The notes beneath the pieces are model-generated. The model made no database searches. It worked only from the letters and a program-made list of their open reading frames with translations, and was not told where the DNA came from. A DNA stretch of 64,000 bases from CAVTOO01 sp963736355 (GTDB lineage Bacteria; Pseudomonadota; Alphaproteobacteria; Rhizobiales; Xanthobacteraceae), in the NCBI GenBank assembly GCA_963736355.1, contig CAVTOO010000004.1, positions 186,001 through 250,000 on the forward strand. Direction: 5' to 3'. The position numbers and the translations under genes were made by a program. Each line of letters starts with the position of its first letter. The stretch's first letter is position 1. This document shows, one piece after another, positions 1 through 8,745 of this stretch.

Positions 1-50
1 AAAAAACAACACAACACGGAAACGCCAACAGGACACCAAGGGAGGATAAC

Positions 51-1082
51 ATGACGACAAGACGTGATTTCATGGTCAGGACTGCGGGCCTCGCCGCCGG
101 TCTCGCCACCACATCGCTTGCGGCGCCCGCGATCGCGCAAGGGCGCATGAAGGTCAGCATGGCCATCGGCGGATTGAACTGGGTGCCTTATGCACCGGTC
201 ATTCTCGCGCGCGAACTGAAGCTGTTCGAGAAGCACGGCGTCGATCTCACTCTGTCGGACTCCACGACCGGCGGCGCCACCATCAACGCGGTCGTCTCCG
301 GCTCCGCTGAAGTCGGTTGCGGTTACTTCGATCACACCGCGCAGGTGACCTCGAAGGGCAAAGATGTCATGGGCTTCGTGCTGATGACGGCGACGCCGGC
401 GATCTCCGGCTTCATTCTGCCGGGGCGCGACAGCATCAAGGAAGCCAAGGACCTCATCGGCAAGAAAGTCTCCGCCGATCCGGGCGGCTCGACGAGCTTC
501 GTGCTGCGTCACTATCTGCGCAAGAACGGTGTCGATCCCGCCAGTGTCTCGATCGTCGGTACGGGTGCGGCCAACACCACAGTCGTTGCTGCGGGTCAGG
601 GTCTGATTGATGCGGTCGTGACCGGAGAGCCTGCGACGACCGTCATCGGCAAGCAGCTGACGGGCGTCCGCATGTTGTTCGACACCCGCACGCCGGAAGG
701 CGCACAGGCGTTGTTTGGCTCCGACTATCCGGCCGCGACGCTCTACGCGCAGAAACCGTGGGTGGACAGCCATCCGAAGGAGGCGCAGGCGCTGACGAAT
801 GCCATTATCGAGAGCCTGGCGTTCATCGAGAACAACAAGCCGCAGGACATCGTCAACAAGATGCCGCAGGAAATCCAGGGCACCAACAAGGAGCTCTATC
901 TCGAACTCATGACCAACATGAGCCACATCTTCGCCAAGGGCGGACGGTTCACCGAAGGCGGCGTCAAGACCTGCCTGAGCGTGCTCGGCTCCGGCATTCC
1001 CGAAGTCGCTGCGGCAAACCTCAAGCCGGAGCAGCTCTATACCAACAAGTTCGTGGATGCCGCGCCGAAGGCAAAGGGCTAA
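51..1082 (+). CDS. ABC transporter substrate-binding protein, NMT1/SsuA-like, Tat-exported
   Basis: Periplasmic binding protein of the SsuA/THI5/NMT1 type, which delivers small organic ligands to an ABC permease. The 343-residue product begins with a twin-arginine signal (TTRRDFM, then a hydrophobic stretch ending AAPAIAQG), so it is probably exported folded and cleaved after about residue 30. The mature part has the family layout: an ELKLFEKHGVD segment near residue 55 and the SGSAEVG ligand-domain motif near residue 80. The start follows a strong Shine-Dalgarno (ggaggata). No permease or ATPase lies beside it inside the window, so partners may be upstream or it may serve the transporter at 16901-18522. 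A terminator follows at once. Ligand unknown. Confidence 0.85.
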   Translation: MTTRRDFMVRTAGLAAGLATTSLAAPAIAQGRMKVSMAIGGLNWVPYAPVILARELKLFEKHGVDLTLSDSTTGGATINAVVSGSAEVGCGYFDHTAQVTSKGKDVMGFVLMTATPAISGFILPGRDSIKEAKDLIGKKVSADPGGSTSFVLRHYLRKNGVDPASVSIVGTGAANTTVVAAGQGLIDAVVTGEPATTVIGKQLTGVRMLFDTRTPEGAQALFGSDYPAATLYAQKPWVDSHPKEAQALTNAIIESLAFIENNKPQDIVNKMPQEIQGTNKELYLELMTNMSHIFAKGGRFTEGGVKTCLSVLGSGIPEVAAANLKPEQLYTNKFVDAAPKAKG

Positions 1083-1108
1083 GCAGAAGCCTTGTTCGCG
1101 ACAAATAC

Positions 1109-1142
1109 AAACGCCCGGGTTTCTCGCCCGGGCGTTTTTCTT
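1109..1142. terminator. Rho-independent terminator after the binding-protein gene
   Basis: An 11-bp GC-rich stem (aaacgcccggg pairing with cccgggcgttt, loop of about 7 nt) followed by a T-rich run. It lies between the convergent genes ending at 1082 and 1170 and should stop the plus-strand transcript. Confidence 0.8.
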
Positions 1143-1169
1143 TAAGTGCAACTTGGAAGGTCGGCAGTT

Positions 1170-1901
1170 CTATTCAAGCTCGGAAATCGCATCCAGCATC
1201 ACGGCGAGCATCTCCGGTTCCGAGAAAAATGGCGAGTGGCCGGTCGGCAGTGACAACACTTTCTCGCACCCGCCATGCTCGGCGACAGCCTTGCGGCGCT
1301 CGGGTGTCATGGCGTTGTCCTTCTCACAGGCAATGAAGATACGTGGGACCGAACCGAAGCGAGCGTCGGTCAGGTGAACCGGTGTAATGCGCGGCGCGTT
1401 CACCTGCGGCTTGAGGCGGGGCAGGGCGAAGGCGATATCTTCTTCGGAGCAGTCATTATAGAAGCGTGCGACGCATTCTTCCTTCGGCGGCACAGGTTGC
1501 GTAAGGCCCTTCCAGCCATCCTCGAATGTCGGCGTGCCGGGCGGAACAGTGCTGGTCTCGCGAACGGAAGACAGTAGCGACTGGCCGTCGCTTGGAACGA
1601 AGCCGGCCAGATAGATCAGGCGTTTAATCCGCTCGGGGTGACGCTCCGCCGCCAGCGAGATCGACATGCCGCCGAGGCTGTGCCCGACCAGAATCACGGG
1701 CTCGTCGGCGGTTTCGAGCGCGCCGCAGATTTTCTGCGCATAGCATTCCATCGTGATCTGGTCGTGCGGGGTCATGTCCGCGCCGTTGCCCGGCATGTCG
1801 AGCGCGACAGCGCCGTGGCCGCGCTCCGACAGGAGCGGGCCAACCTTGGCCCAGCACCATGCGCCGTGGAATCCGCCGTGAACCAGAACAAAATTCGCCA
1901 T
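1170..1901 (-). CDS. Alpha/beta-fold hydrolase (esterase, HNL/methyl-esterase-like)
   Basis: Cytoplasmic 243-residue alpha/beta hydrolase. It opens with the oxyanion strand FVLVHGGFHGAW (residues 4-15), has the nucleophile elbow GHSLGG near residue 75, a probable acid in the ACEKDNAMTP segment and the catalytic His in LPTGHSPFF near the C-terminus. The lid region and LVHGG opening resemble plant-type hydroxynitrile lyase/methyl-esterase proteins common in soil bacteria. It sits about 30 bases upstream of the aldolase on the same strand, so the two may be co-transcribed in reverse order of listing. Substrate unknown; an ester or lactone in the same catabolic route is plausible. Confidence 0.8.
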   Translation of the reverse strand: MANFVLVHGGFHGAWCWAKVGPLLSERGHGAVALDMPGNGADMTPHDQITMECYAQKICGALETADEPVILVGHSLGGMSISLAAERHPERIKRLIYLAGFVPSDGQSLLSSVRETSTVPPGTPTFEDGWKGLTQPVPPKEECVARFYNDCSEEDIAFALPRLKPQVNAPRITPVHLTDARFGSVPRIFIACEKDNAMTPERRKAVAEHGGCEKVLSLPTGHSPFFSEPEMLAVMLDAISELE

Positions 1902-1931
1902 TGAAATACTCCAGGTCGTGTCGGCGTTGTC

Positions 1932-2723
1932 TTATCGTCCTTCCGTCACCGACCGCAAGAACTGCGCACGCTGGATCGCGCCCGTCATCATGAAAGCCTG
2001 ATCGTTGCCACCATAAAGCATGGTCGCGCCCATTTCGGCATAGATCTTGAGCCATTGCTCTTCATAGACGCCGCCGAATCCGGAGAACTTTCCGTGTTTC
2101 TTGCAGGCGTCGATCACCTTGCGATAGGCCGCCTGTACGCGCGCGTGACCGATCTGGCCGGGAATGCCCATGTCGGCGGTCAGGTCCGAGGTGCCAATCA
2201 GGAGAAAGTCGATGCCGGGTGTCGCCGCAATCGCATCGACATTGGCGACAGCCTCTTCGGTCTCGATGGCGCCGCCGATCATGATAGTCGCATTGATCTC
2301 GGCTTGTGCTTCCGCCATGCCCGGCCCCTTGAAGCCGTAGACGGCCGTGCCGCCGCCCCAGCTGCGATGACCCTGGGGCTGAAAGCGGAACGCATCGGCG
2401 ACGCGTTTCGCCAATGCGGGCGTATCCATATGCGGGACGACGACGCCATGCGCGCCATTGTCGAGAATGCGCGTCGCCTCATCAAGTGCATCGGTGCAGA
2501 CGCGTACGATCGGCGTGATGCCGACCGGCAGCGCGGCGAGACACAACTGCGATGTCTCGCTCACCGAAAATGCACCGTGCTCCATATCCACCAGCATCCA
2601 GTCATAGCCCGCGGCCTTGGCCAGCATGGGAGCTGCGGCAGTTCTCAGATGCGTCAGTCCGAATCCGAGTGCAACCTTGCCTGCGCGCAGCCGCTCAAGT
2701 GCGGGATTTGGAAAGATCGGCAT
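1932..2723 (-). CDS. HpcH/HpaI-family aldolase (class II pyruvate aldolase type)
   Basis: A 263-residue metal-dependent aldolase of the HpcH/HpaI group, which cleaves or forms 2-keto-3-deoxy or malate-like acids. The family signatures are visible: YDWMLVDMEHG near residue 40 with the metal-binding Glu, GVVVPHMDTP, and the IDFLLIGTSDLTADMG segment near residue 170. I place the start at MPIF (2723), where homology begins; an in-frame extension upstream to 2864 has no family sequence. One of three HpcH/HpaI-type aldolase/lyase genes in the window. The pathway substrate cannot be told from sequence alone. Confidence 0.82.
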   Translation of the reverse strand: MPIFPNPALERLRAGKVALGFGLTHLRTAAAPMLAKAAGYDWMLVDMEHGAFSVSETSQLCLAALPVGITPIVRVCTDALDEATRILDNGAHGVVVPHMDTPALAKRVADAFRFQPQGHRSWGGGTAVYGFKGPGMAEAQAEINATIMIGGAIETEEAVANVDAIAATPGIDFLLIGTSDLTADMGIPGQIGHARVQAAYRKVIDACKKHGKFSGFGGVYEEQWLKIYAEMGATMLYGGNDQAFMMTGAIQRAQFLRSVTEGR

Positions 2724-2938
2724 GGTGATGCTCCTTGGGTTAGTCCCTGACAGGCTTTCCGGATTTGTCGTCGAGAAGACGAATGCGCGCCGGATGTTTT
2801 GACGCAGCGTAACAACGCACCGCATGAAAGTCGAAAACATTTCGGACCTTCGTTGACTCAGCATTGCAGCGGCCTAGCATGAGCATCAACGACAACAGCG
2901 AATTGCAAAATTCGCGACGTTTCCAGGGAAGCAACGCC

Positions 2939-4087
2939 ATGAAGATAACAGATGTGCGCATCCATGCGCTGTCGCAGGAAATGACGGATGCGTGCTGGTC
3001 CGCGCATGAAGTTTTCGCGCGCCAGCAATTGACGCTGGTCGAGGTGCGCACCGATCAAGGGCTCATCGGTGTCGGCGAAATCTGGTTCGGTCCGCAGGAT
3101 GTCGTCTGCGATTATCTGAAAATGTTCGCCGAGCTGATCAAGGGCATGGACCCTCTCGGTCACATCGAGATCAGTCAGAAGCTCTTGTCCACCACGCATC
3201 CGCGCGTTGGCGGTATCGGCGGCTGGGATGGATTGCCGGCGCCATTGCCGCGCCATCACCGCCCGATGATCACAGCCGCCATTGCCGGCATCGATAATGC
3301 GCTGTGGGACATCAAGGGCAAGGCTGCGAATCTGCCGATCTTCCGTCTGCTCGGCGGCACGCGCACGCAGGTGCCGACTTATGCCACCGGCGGCTTCTAT
3401 GTCATCGGCGAGGGGCCGGGCTTCTACGCCAAACAGTTCGAGGGCTTCGTCAAGCACGGCTATCGCAAGGTCAAGCTCAAGGCCGGAGCGCTGTCGCTCA
3501 AGGATGAAGTCGCCCGCGTGCGCGCGGTGCGCGAGGCTATTGGGCCGGATGTCGAATTGCTGCTCGATCTCAACCAGCCCTTCGATGTGTCGATGTGTTT
3601 ACGCTACGCCGATGCGGTCGCGCCCTATGACATCTTCTGGCTGGAGGAGCCGCTGTTCTGGTATCTGCAGCCGGAGGATTTCGTCACGCTCGCGGCGCGC
3701 TCGCCCATTCCGCTCGCCAATGGCGAACGTGAGATGCATCGTTATACGGCGCGCGACTTCATCGATTCCGGCGCGATCCGCTTTATCCAGTTCGACTCGG
3801 TGCGCCACATGGGCTTCACCGAAGCGCTACGCATCGCCGAACATGCGGCCTTGAAAAACGTCATCGTGGCGCCGCATGCCTCGCCGCACTACCACGGTCA
3901 TCTGATTTCGATGCTGGGCGAGGGTGCTTATGCCGCTGAGTACATGGGCACGGAGCATCTGCATCCGGTCCACAACGCCATCTATGAGAGCGACAACCGC
4001 GTTCGGGACGGCGTGCTGCATCTGTCGGATGCGCCGGGATGGGGCATCACCGTGAATTGGAAAGAAGTCGAGAAGTTCAAAGTCTAA
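2939..4087 (+). CDS. Mandelate racemase/muconate lactonizing enzyme family (enolase superfamily)
   Basis: A 382-residue enolase-superfamily enzyme, probably a sugar-acid or hydroxy-acid dehydratase or cycloisomerase. The active-site set can be read: KxK at about residues 177-179 (base), metal ligands Asp210 (LLDLN), Glu236/237 (WLEEP) and Glu263 (NGERE), and a His near 313 in APHASPH. The start at 2939 is preferred over an in-frame upstream start at 2864 because the conserved KITDVRIHAL strand begins there and an agggaag ribosome site precedes it. Divergent from the aldolase; such dehydratase plus HpcH aldolase pairs are typical of acid-sugar catabolism. Exact substrate unknown. Confidence 0.83.
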   Translation: MKITDVRIHALSQEMTDACWSAHEVFARQQLTLVEVRTDQGLIGVGEIWFGPQDVVCDYLKMFAELIKGMDPLGHIEISQKLLSTTHPRVGGIGGWDGLPAPLPRHHRPMITAAIAGIDNALWDIKGKAANLPIFRLLGGTRTQVPTYATGGFYVIGEGPGFYAKQFEGFVKHGYRKVKLKAGALSLKDEVARVRAVREAIGPDVELLLDLNQPFDVSMCLRYADAVAPYDIFWLEEPLFWYLQPEDFVTLAARSPIPLANGEREMHRYTARDFIDSGAIRFIQFDSVRHMGFTEALRIAEHAALKNVIVAPHASPHYHGHLISMLGEGAYAAEYMGTEHLHPVHNAIYESDNRVRDGVLHLSDAPGWGITVNWKEVEKFKV

Positions 4088-4100
4088 CGCGGCCGCCGGA

Positions 4101-4856
4101 TCAGCCGACCGCCGACTTGCCCCGCGCCGTCGTGCGCGAGGTCTTCGCGGTCTTGGCCGGCCGCGCCAGGCTTGCGCCCGCGCTCTTGCGCTGCGTCAGC
4201 AGTTCCATCATCTGGTCGACCATCTGCCGCGAGCCGGTCGCGAGATTGCGCGGCCGCCGATACAGCAGCCACACGGTGATGACCTGGTTGATGGCGCCGA
4301 TGAAGATCGTCGTCAGCGGATAGGGATCGGGCACCGCCGGCCATTCGCCGCGCTCGGCGCCCTCGCGGATCATGCCGACAATGATGCGGCCGTAATCGTC
4401 GAGCACGTCGCGAATGTCGGAATCCTTGATCCAGACGCTCGGCCACACTTCCAGATAAAGCACGCGCGCCCAGTCCGGGTGCCGGCGCGCGAAATCGGTG
4501 GTCAGCCACAGGAAATGCGCAAGCTTCTCGCGCGTCGTTTCCATCTTCGCTGCGTCCTTGCGGAACTCGGCGAAGAATTCCGTCTGGCGCCGCATCGGCA
4601 CCGCGTAAGCCAGCTCTTCCTTGCTCTTGTAATAGTCGTAGATCGACGGCACCGGCATGCCGGCTTCGGCCGCGATATCGGAGATGCGCGCACGCGCAAT
4701 GCCGTCACGTGCGAACACGCGCACGGCGGCCGCAAGGATTTCCTCGCTGCGGCGGCGGCTGCGATCCTGTTTGAAGTTGCCGACTTCAGTGTGATTACGT
4801 TCGCAGGCGTTTTCGAGCGTGGCGCGCCAGCCGGAGAGAGAATCCCTGTTTTTCAT
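4101..4856 (-). CDS. TetR/AcrR-family transcriptional regulator (paralogue of 32387-33172)
   Basis: A 251-residue TetR repressor. The helix-turn-helix occupies about residues 33-80 (RRSEEILAAAVRVFARDG, then ISDIAAEAGMPVPSIYDYY, then KSKEELAY). The ligand domain carries WLTTDFARRHPDWARVLYLEVWPS. The tail after about residue 220 is Lys/Arg/Ala-rich and looks disordered. It is divergently arranged with the acyl-CoA ligase at 5224, so it probably controls that promoter region. It is strikingly similar (by eye about 65% over 170 residues) to the second TetR at 32387, which suggests duplication and related effectors, probably an acyl-CoA or acid. Confidence 0.88.
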   Translation of the reverse strand: MKNRDSLSGWRATLENACERNHTEVGNFKQDRSRRRSEEILAAAVRVFARDGIARARISDIAAEAGMPVPSIYDYYKSKEELAYAVPMRRQTEFFAEFRKDAAKMETTREKLAHFLWLTTDFARRHPDWARVLYLEVWPSVWIKDSDIRDVLDDYGRIIVGMIREGAERGEWPAVPDPYPLTTIFIGAINQVITVWLLYRRPRNLATGSRQMVDQMMELLTQRKSAGASLARPAKTAKTSRTTARGKSAVG

Positions 4857-5068
4857 GACAGTCCTTCAAAACCGGTGAGCGCCTCGTCGGCCGGTGCAGC
4901 ACCGCGCTCAGTTATGGCGTCCCTGCGGGCGGAGATCAACGTGCCTCGTTATCCTTGATACCTTTCGTCCCCATCTCTCAATACTGCGGTCGGTACCATA
5001 CGAGGACGCTCTGGAGTGTGCTGCCGCGGTGAAATCTTTGCAACAATTCGAATGTCATTCGACATTTA

Positions 5069-5097
5069 TTGACCCCACCGGAGGCCCTTGCTAGCTT
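5069..5097 (+). promoter_or_regulatory. Candidate sigma-70 promoter in the TetR/ligase divergent region
   Basis: TTGACC at 5069-5074, a 17-base spacer, then TAGCTT at 5092-5097. It lies in the 367-base gap between the TetR gene (4856, minus) and the ligase start (5224, plus) and points at the ligase. The -10 match is only moderate. No clear TetR palindrome was found by eye in the gap. Confidence 0.4.
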
Positions 5098-5223
5098 CGC
5101 GACAAATATAGTGCGGCAGCGAAATCGCACTGCAGCAAGCGCGCGCCGCAGCAACGTCTCGAATCCGACAATGCGTTGGATTTGAAAATGCTCCGGCCGA
5201 CGACGCCGAGGGAGTAGAGTGCA

Positions 5224-7366
5224 TTGAAACAGTCCATGACGCCGCGCGATGCAGCGAAAGCCGCCGGCGATCTCGATCGCCTGTTCAATCCGCGCTCTGT
5301 CGCCATCATCGGTGCCGATCCGAATTTCCGTCGCATGGGCGGACGCCCGGTTCACTATCTGTCGTCGTTCGGTTTCAACGGTCCCATCTATCCCATTCAT
5401 CCCGAACTGGATGAGGTGCAAGGTCTGCGCGCTTACCGGTCATTGGCGGATGTTCCCGGTCCGGTCGATCAGGTCGTGCTGATACAGCCGGCCGAGAAGA
5501 TGCCCGACGCCATCGATGCCGCGATCACCAAGGGCGCGGGCGCCGCGCTGATCTTCGGCGGCGGCTACGCGGAAATGAACACCGATCGCGGCCGCGAAAT
5601 CCAGGCGATCATTACGCAAGAAATGCGCCGACGCTGGCATGCGGCTCGTCGGGCCGAATTGCGCCGGGCTCGTCAGTCTGGCGCAGGGACTGTGGTCGAC
5701 ATATTCGGCTGCGGTCAGCTTCCAGGTGCCACAGCTTGGGACTGTCGGGATCGCGACGCAGAGCGGCGCCATCGGCGCGATGTTCTGGGTCGCTGCCGCG
5801 CGCCGTGGCGTACGTTTCAGCCGCTTCATCGCCACCGGTAACGAGGCTGATGTCGATGTCGCCTCCGTCATCGCCTTCATGGCGGCCGATCCGCACACCA
5901 AGGTGATCCTCGCCTATCTCGAATCCGCCAAGAACGGCGAACGCTTCATCGAGGCGCTGAAGCTCGCGCATGACGCCGGCAAGCCGGTGATCGTGCTCAA
6001 GGGCGGTTCCTCGGACATCGGCGCGCAGACGGCTGCGTCGCACACGGGATCGCTCGCCGGAACCGACGAAGTCTATGAGGCTGCGATTGCGCAATGCGGC
6101 GCGTTCCGTGCGCGCACCATGGAAGAGATGCTTGATCTCGCTTATGCGCTGTCGATCGGCACACTTCCAAAAGGCCGCAAGCTTCGCGTCATGTCGGGCT
6201 CCGGCGGTGTCAACGTGTTGGTCGCGGATATTGCGGGCCCGATGGGGCTCGAATTGCCGCCGCTCTCCGAGGAATGCCGCGCCGCGATCAAGGCAATCAT
6301 TCCGCTCGCGGGCGTCCGCAATCCGATCGACCATCTTGGCTTCATCGCCAACGATTTTGGCGTGTTTCCGAAATTGCTCGACGCCACGCTGATCGACGAC
6401 AATTTCGATATCTATTTCAATTATCTTTCGACCTCCGCCTTCGACGAGACTTATGTCGACTCCCTGGTGTCGGCTAACATCGATATGAAGCGCCGCATCG
6501 GCGACCGGTGCCTGGTGCTGGCCATGCTGACGCCGCCCGACGTCAAGGCCAGGCTGGAAGACGCCGGCATCGTCCTGTTCGAGGATATCGAACGCGCGAC
6601 CAAGGCCTATGCACAGCTCGCGACCATCGCCGATCGTCTGGCGCAGCCGCTCCCGGCTGTGCCGAAGATCGCCTCAGCACAGGCACTGCCGCAAGGCGCA
6701 CTCGATGAAGCCTCGTCGCGCGAACTGCTCGAAGCTGCCGGCATCGTTTTTCCACCTCAGCGGCTGGTGACATCCGCCAACGAAGCCACCGCCGCCGCGC
6801 GCGAATTCAACGCGCCGGTCGCGATGAAGATCGTCTCGCCGGACATCGCCCACAAGACCGAAGCCGGCGGTGTGATGCTCGGCGTGAACGCAGACGCAGC
6901 GGCGAAGGCTTTCCAGACGATCATGGACAATGTGCGCAAGGCGCAGCCGAATGCGCCGGTGAGGGGTGTCTCTGTCGCGCCGATGATCGCAGACGGCGTC
7001 GAGACGGTGATGGGCACTGTCAATGACGCAACCTTCGGGCCGGTTGTGATGTTCGGTCTCGGCGGCATTCATGTCGAGGTGTTGCGCGATGTCGTGTTCC
7101 GGCTGGCGCCGTTCGATGAGAAAGCCGCCGAAGACATGATCCGCTCGATCCGCAGTTTTGCGTTGCTCGATGGTGCGCGCGGCCGTGCGCGTATGGATAT
7201 CGCCACGCTTGCGCGGTCGCTGTCCGCGCTGTCGCGTTTTGCAGCAGCCCATCGCGACGATATCGACAGCATCGACATCAATCCGTTCATCGCGCTACCT
7301 TCGGGCGGCGCGGCCGCAGACGCACTGATCGTGCGGCGCGGATCGAACAGCAAAAGCAAAAACTAA
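5224..7366 (+). CDS. ADP-forming acyl-CoA ligase (acetate-CoA ligase family), one frameshift near 5622
   Basis: NDP-forming acid-CoA ligase that makes an acyl-CoA from an acid, ATP and CoA; about 714 residues once repaired. Order of domains: CoA-binding Rossmann (SVAIIGADPNFRRMGG near residue 30), ligase/succinyl-CoA-synthetase-like part with the phospho-His region ASHTGSLAGTDEVY, and a C-terminal ATP-grasp domain (PVAMKIVSPDIAHKTEAGGV). The frame breaks near 5622: restoring one GC unit (atgcgccgac to atgcgcgccgac) joins the halves through ADAGMRLVGPNCAG. I chose the TTG at 5224 because gagggag lies 9 bases before it; ATG 5236 is the alternative. Followed 34 bases later by a CoA-transferase, probably one operon. 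Confidence 0.85.
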
Positions 7367-7400
7367 CGGGAAACGACGAACGTCGCGCGGGAGAGTTCAG

Positions 7401-8600
7401 TTGCAACCATTTGAAGGCATCCGGGTCATCGACTGCACGCACGTTCTGGCGGGCCCCTATGCGACGTATCAGTTGGCGCTGCTCGGCGCCGATGTCATCC
7501 GCGTCGAGAATCCGGACGATCCCGATCAATCGCGGCTGCGCGCTTACGACCCGAAATTTGCCGATGCGCTGATGGGCCTGTCCTACATCACGCAGGCTGC
7601 CAACAAGCGCTCGATCAATCTCAATCTCAAGAAGCAGGCCGGTCGTGAAGTCATCCGCAAGCTGGCCGAGACTGCCGACATCATGGTCGAGAACTTCCGT
7701 CCCGGCGCAATGGCCCGTCTCGGGCTTGGCTATGAAGACATGGCCAAGATCAATCCGAAGCTAATCTATGTGTCGATGTCGGGCTTCGGGCAGGTCGGGC
7801 CCTATCGCAACTACACCGCGACCGATCACGTCATTCAGGCGATGTCGGGTTTGATGGCCAATACCGGCACACCGGAGACGGCGCCCATCATCACCGGTGC
7901 GGCCATCACCGATTATGCCACGGGCGCTGTCGGTGCGTTTGCCATGGCGAGCGCGCTGTTGCTGCGCGCGCGCACGGGCAAAGGCCAGCATATCGATGTG
8001 GCGATGACCGATGTCGCTATGGCGCTGTTGAACAACCACGCGGTGCCCTATCTGAGGGGCGGACCGGAGCCGAAGCCCAACGGCAACAATTTCGACCGCG
8101 CCACGACCGGCACCTACCAGACCAAGGACGGTCTAGTGATGGTGGCCGCCGTCAATCTGCGCCAGCAGCGCCGGCTCTGGTCGCTGTTGGGACGCCCCGA
8201 ACTGATCAAGAATTCGGAGCGCGAGCGTATCGCCGATTACGCGCGCGAGTATGCCGCCCTGAAAGAGATCATGCTCACACGTACTGCTGAGGAGTGGGAG
8301 ACGTTCCTGCAGGCCAACCACGTCGCGGCCGGTCGCGTCCGCACACTGGCCGAGGCCGCCAGGGACGCGCATGTGGATGCGCGCGGCTATTTCCAGAATG
8401 TCGCCATTCCGGGTTTCGAAGGCGAACTCAACCTGCCGCTGACACCGTTCCGCATGCAGGAGGGGGGAGCCCACATCGACAGGCCGCCGCCGCGCATGGG
8501 CGAGCATACGGAAGAAGTTCTTGCGGAACTTGGCTACGACCGCGCCGCGATCGATGCGCTGTGGAACGACGACGTTATCGGCAAGCCGCCAGCGGCCTGA
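7401..8600 (+). CDS. CaiB/BaiF family III CoA-transferase
   Basis: A 399-residue formyl-CoA-transferase-type enzyme that moves CoA between acids through an aspartyl-CoA anhydride. Visible family marks are FEGIRVIDCTHVLAGPYAT at the N-terminus, the NKRSINLNLKK strand, MVENFRPGAM, and the catalytic Asp at about residue 171 in ITDYATG. The start is TTG at 7401, supported by gggagag about 7 bases upstream and by homology beginning at once. It follows the acyl-CoA ligase, so the pair gives two routes of CoA activation. Acid substrate unknown. Confidence 0.9.
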   Translation: MQPFEGIRVIDCTHVLAGPYATYQLALLGADVIRVENPDDPDQSRLRAYDPKFADALMGLSYITQAANKRSINLNLKKQAGREVIRKLAETADIMVENFRPGAMARLGLGYEDMAKINPKLIYVSMSGFGQVGPYRNYTATDHVIQAMSGLMANTGTPETAPIITGAAITDYATGAVGAFAMASALLLRARTGKGQHIDVAMTDVAMALLNNHAVPYLRGGPEPKPNGNNFDRATTGTYQTKDGLVMVAAVNLRQQRRLWSLLGRPELIKNSERERIADYAREYAALKEIMLTRTAEEWETFLQANHVAAGRVRTLAEAARDAHVDARGYFQNVAIPGFEGELNLPLTPFRMQEGGAHIDRPPPRMGEHTEEVLAELGYDRAAIDALWNDDVIGKPPAA

Positions 8601-8745
8601 ATTCAATGCAATCTGCGTTGTGGCGGAATTGTCTCGCGACAACCGGCCGCATGCTGTTTCCGATGATTAATCGACTTTCACCGCCCGCAGGGATGCGATA
8701 GGTTTTGACCGGGGAGAGACGCAGAACAAGGCGTCGGCAAAAAGA

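Noticed and set aside
5613..5645. Acyl-CoA ligase as two separate subunits (alpha/beta split)
   Set aside because: Some ADP-forming ligases are split, but here the break falls inside the conserved MRLVGPNC block and a two-base GC restoration joins it without loss.
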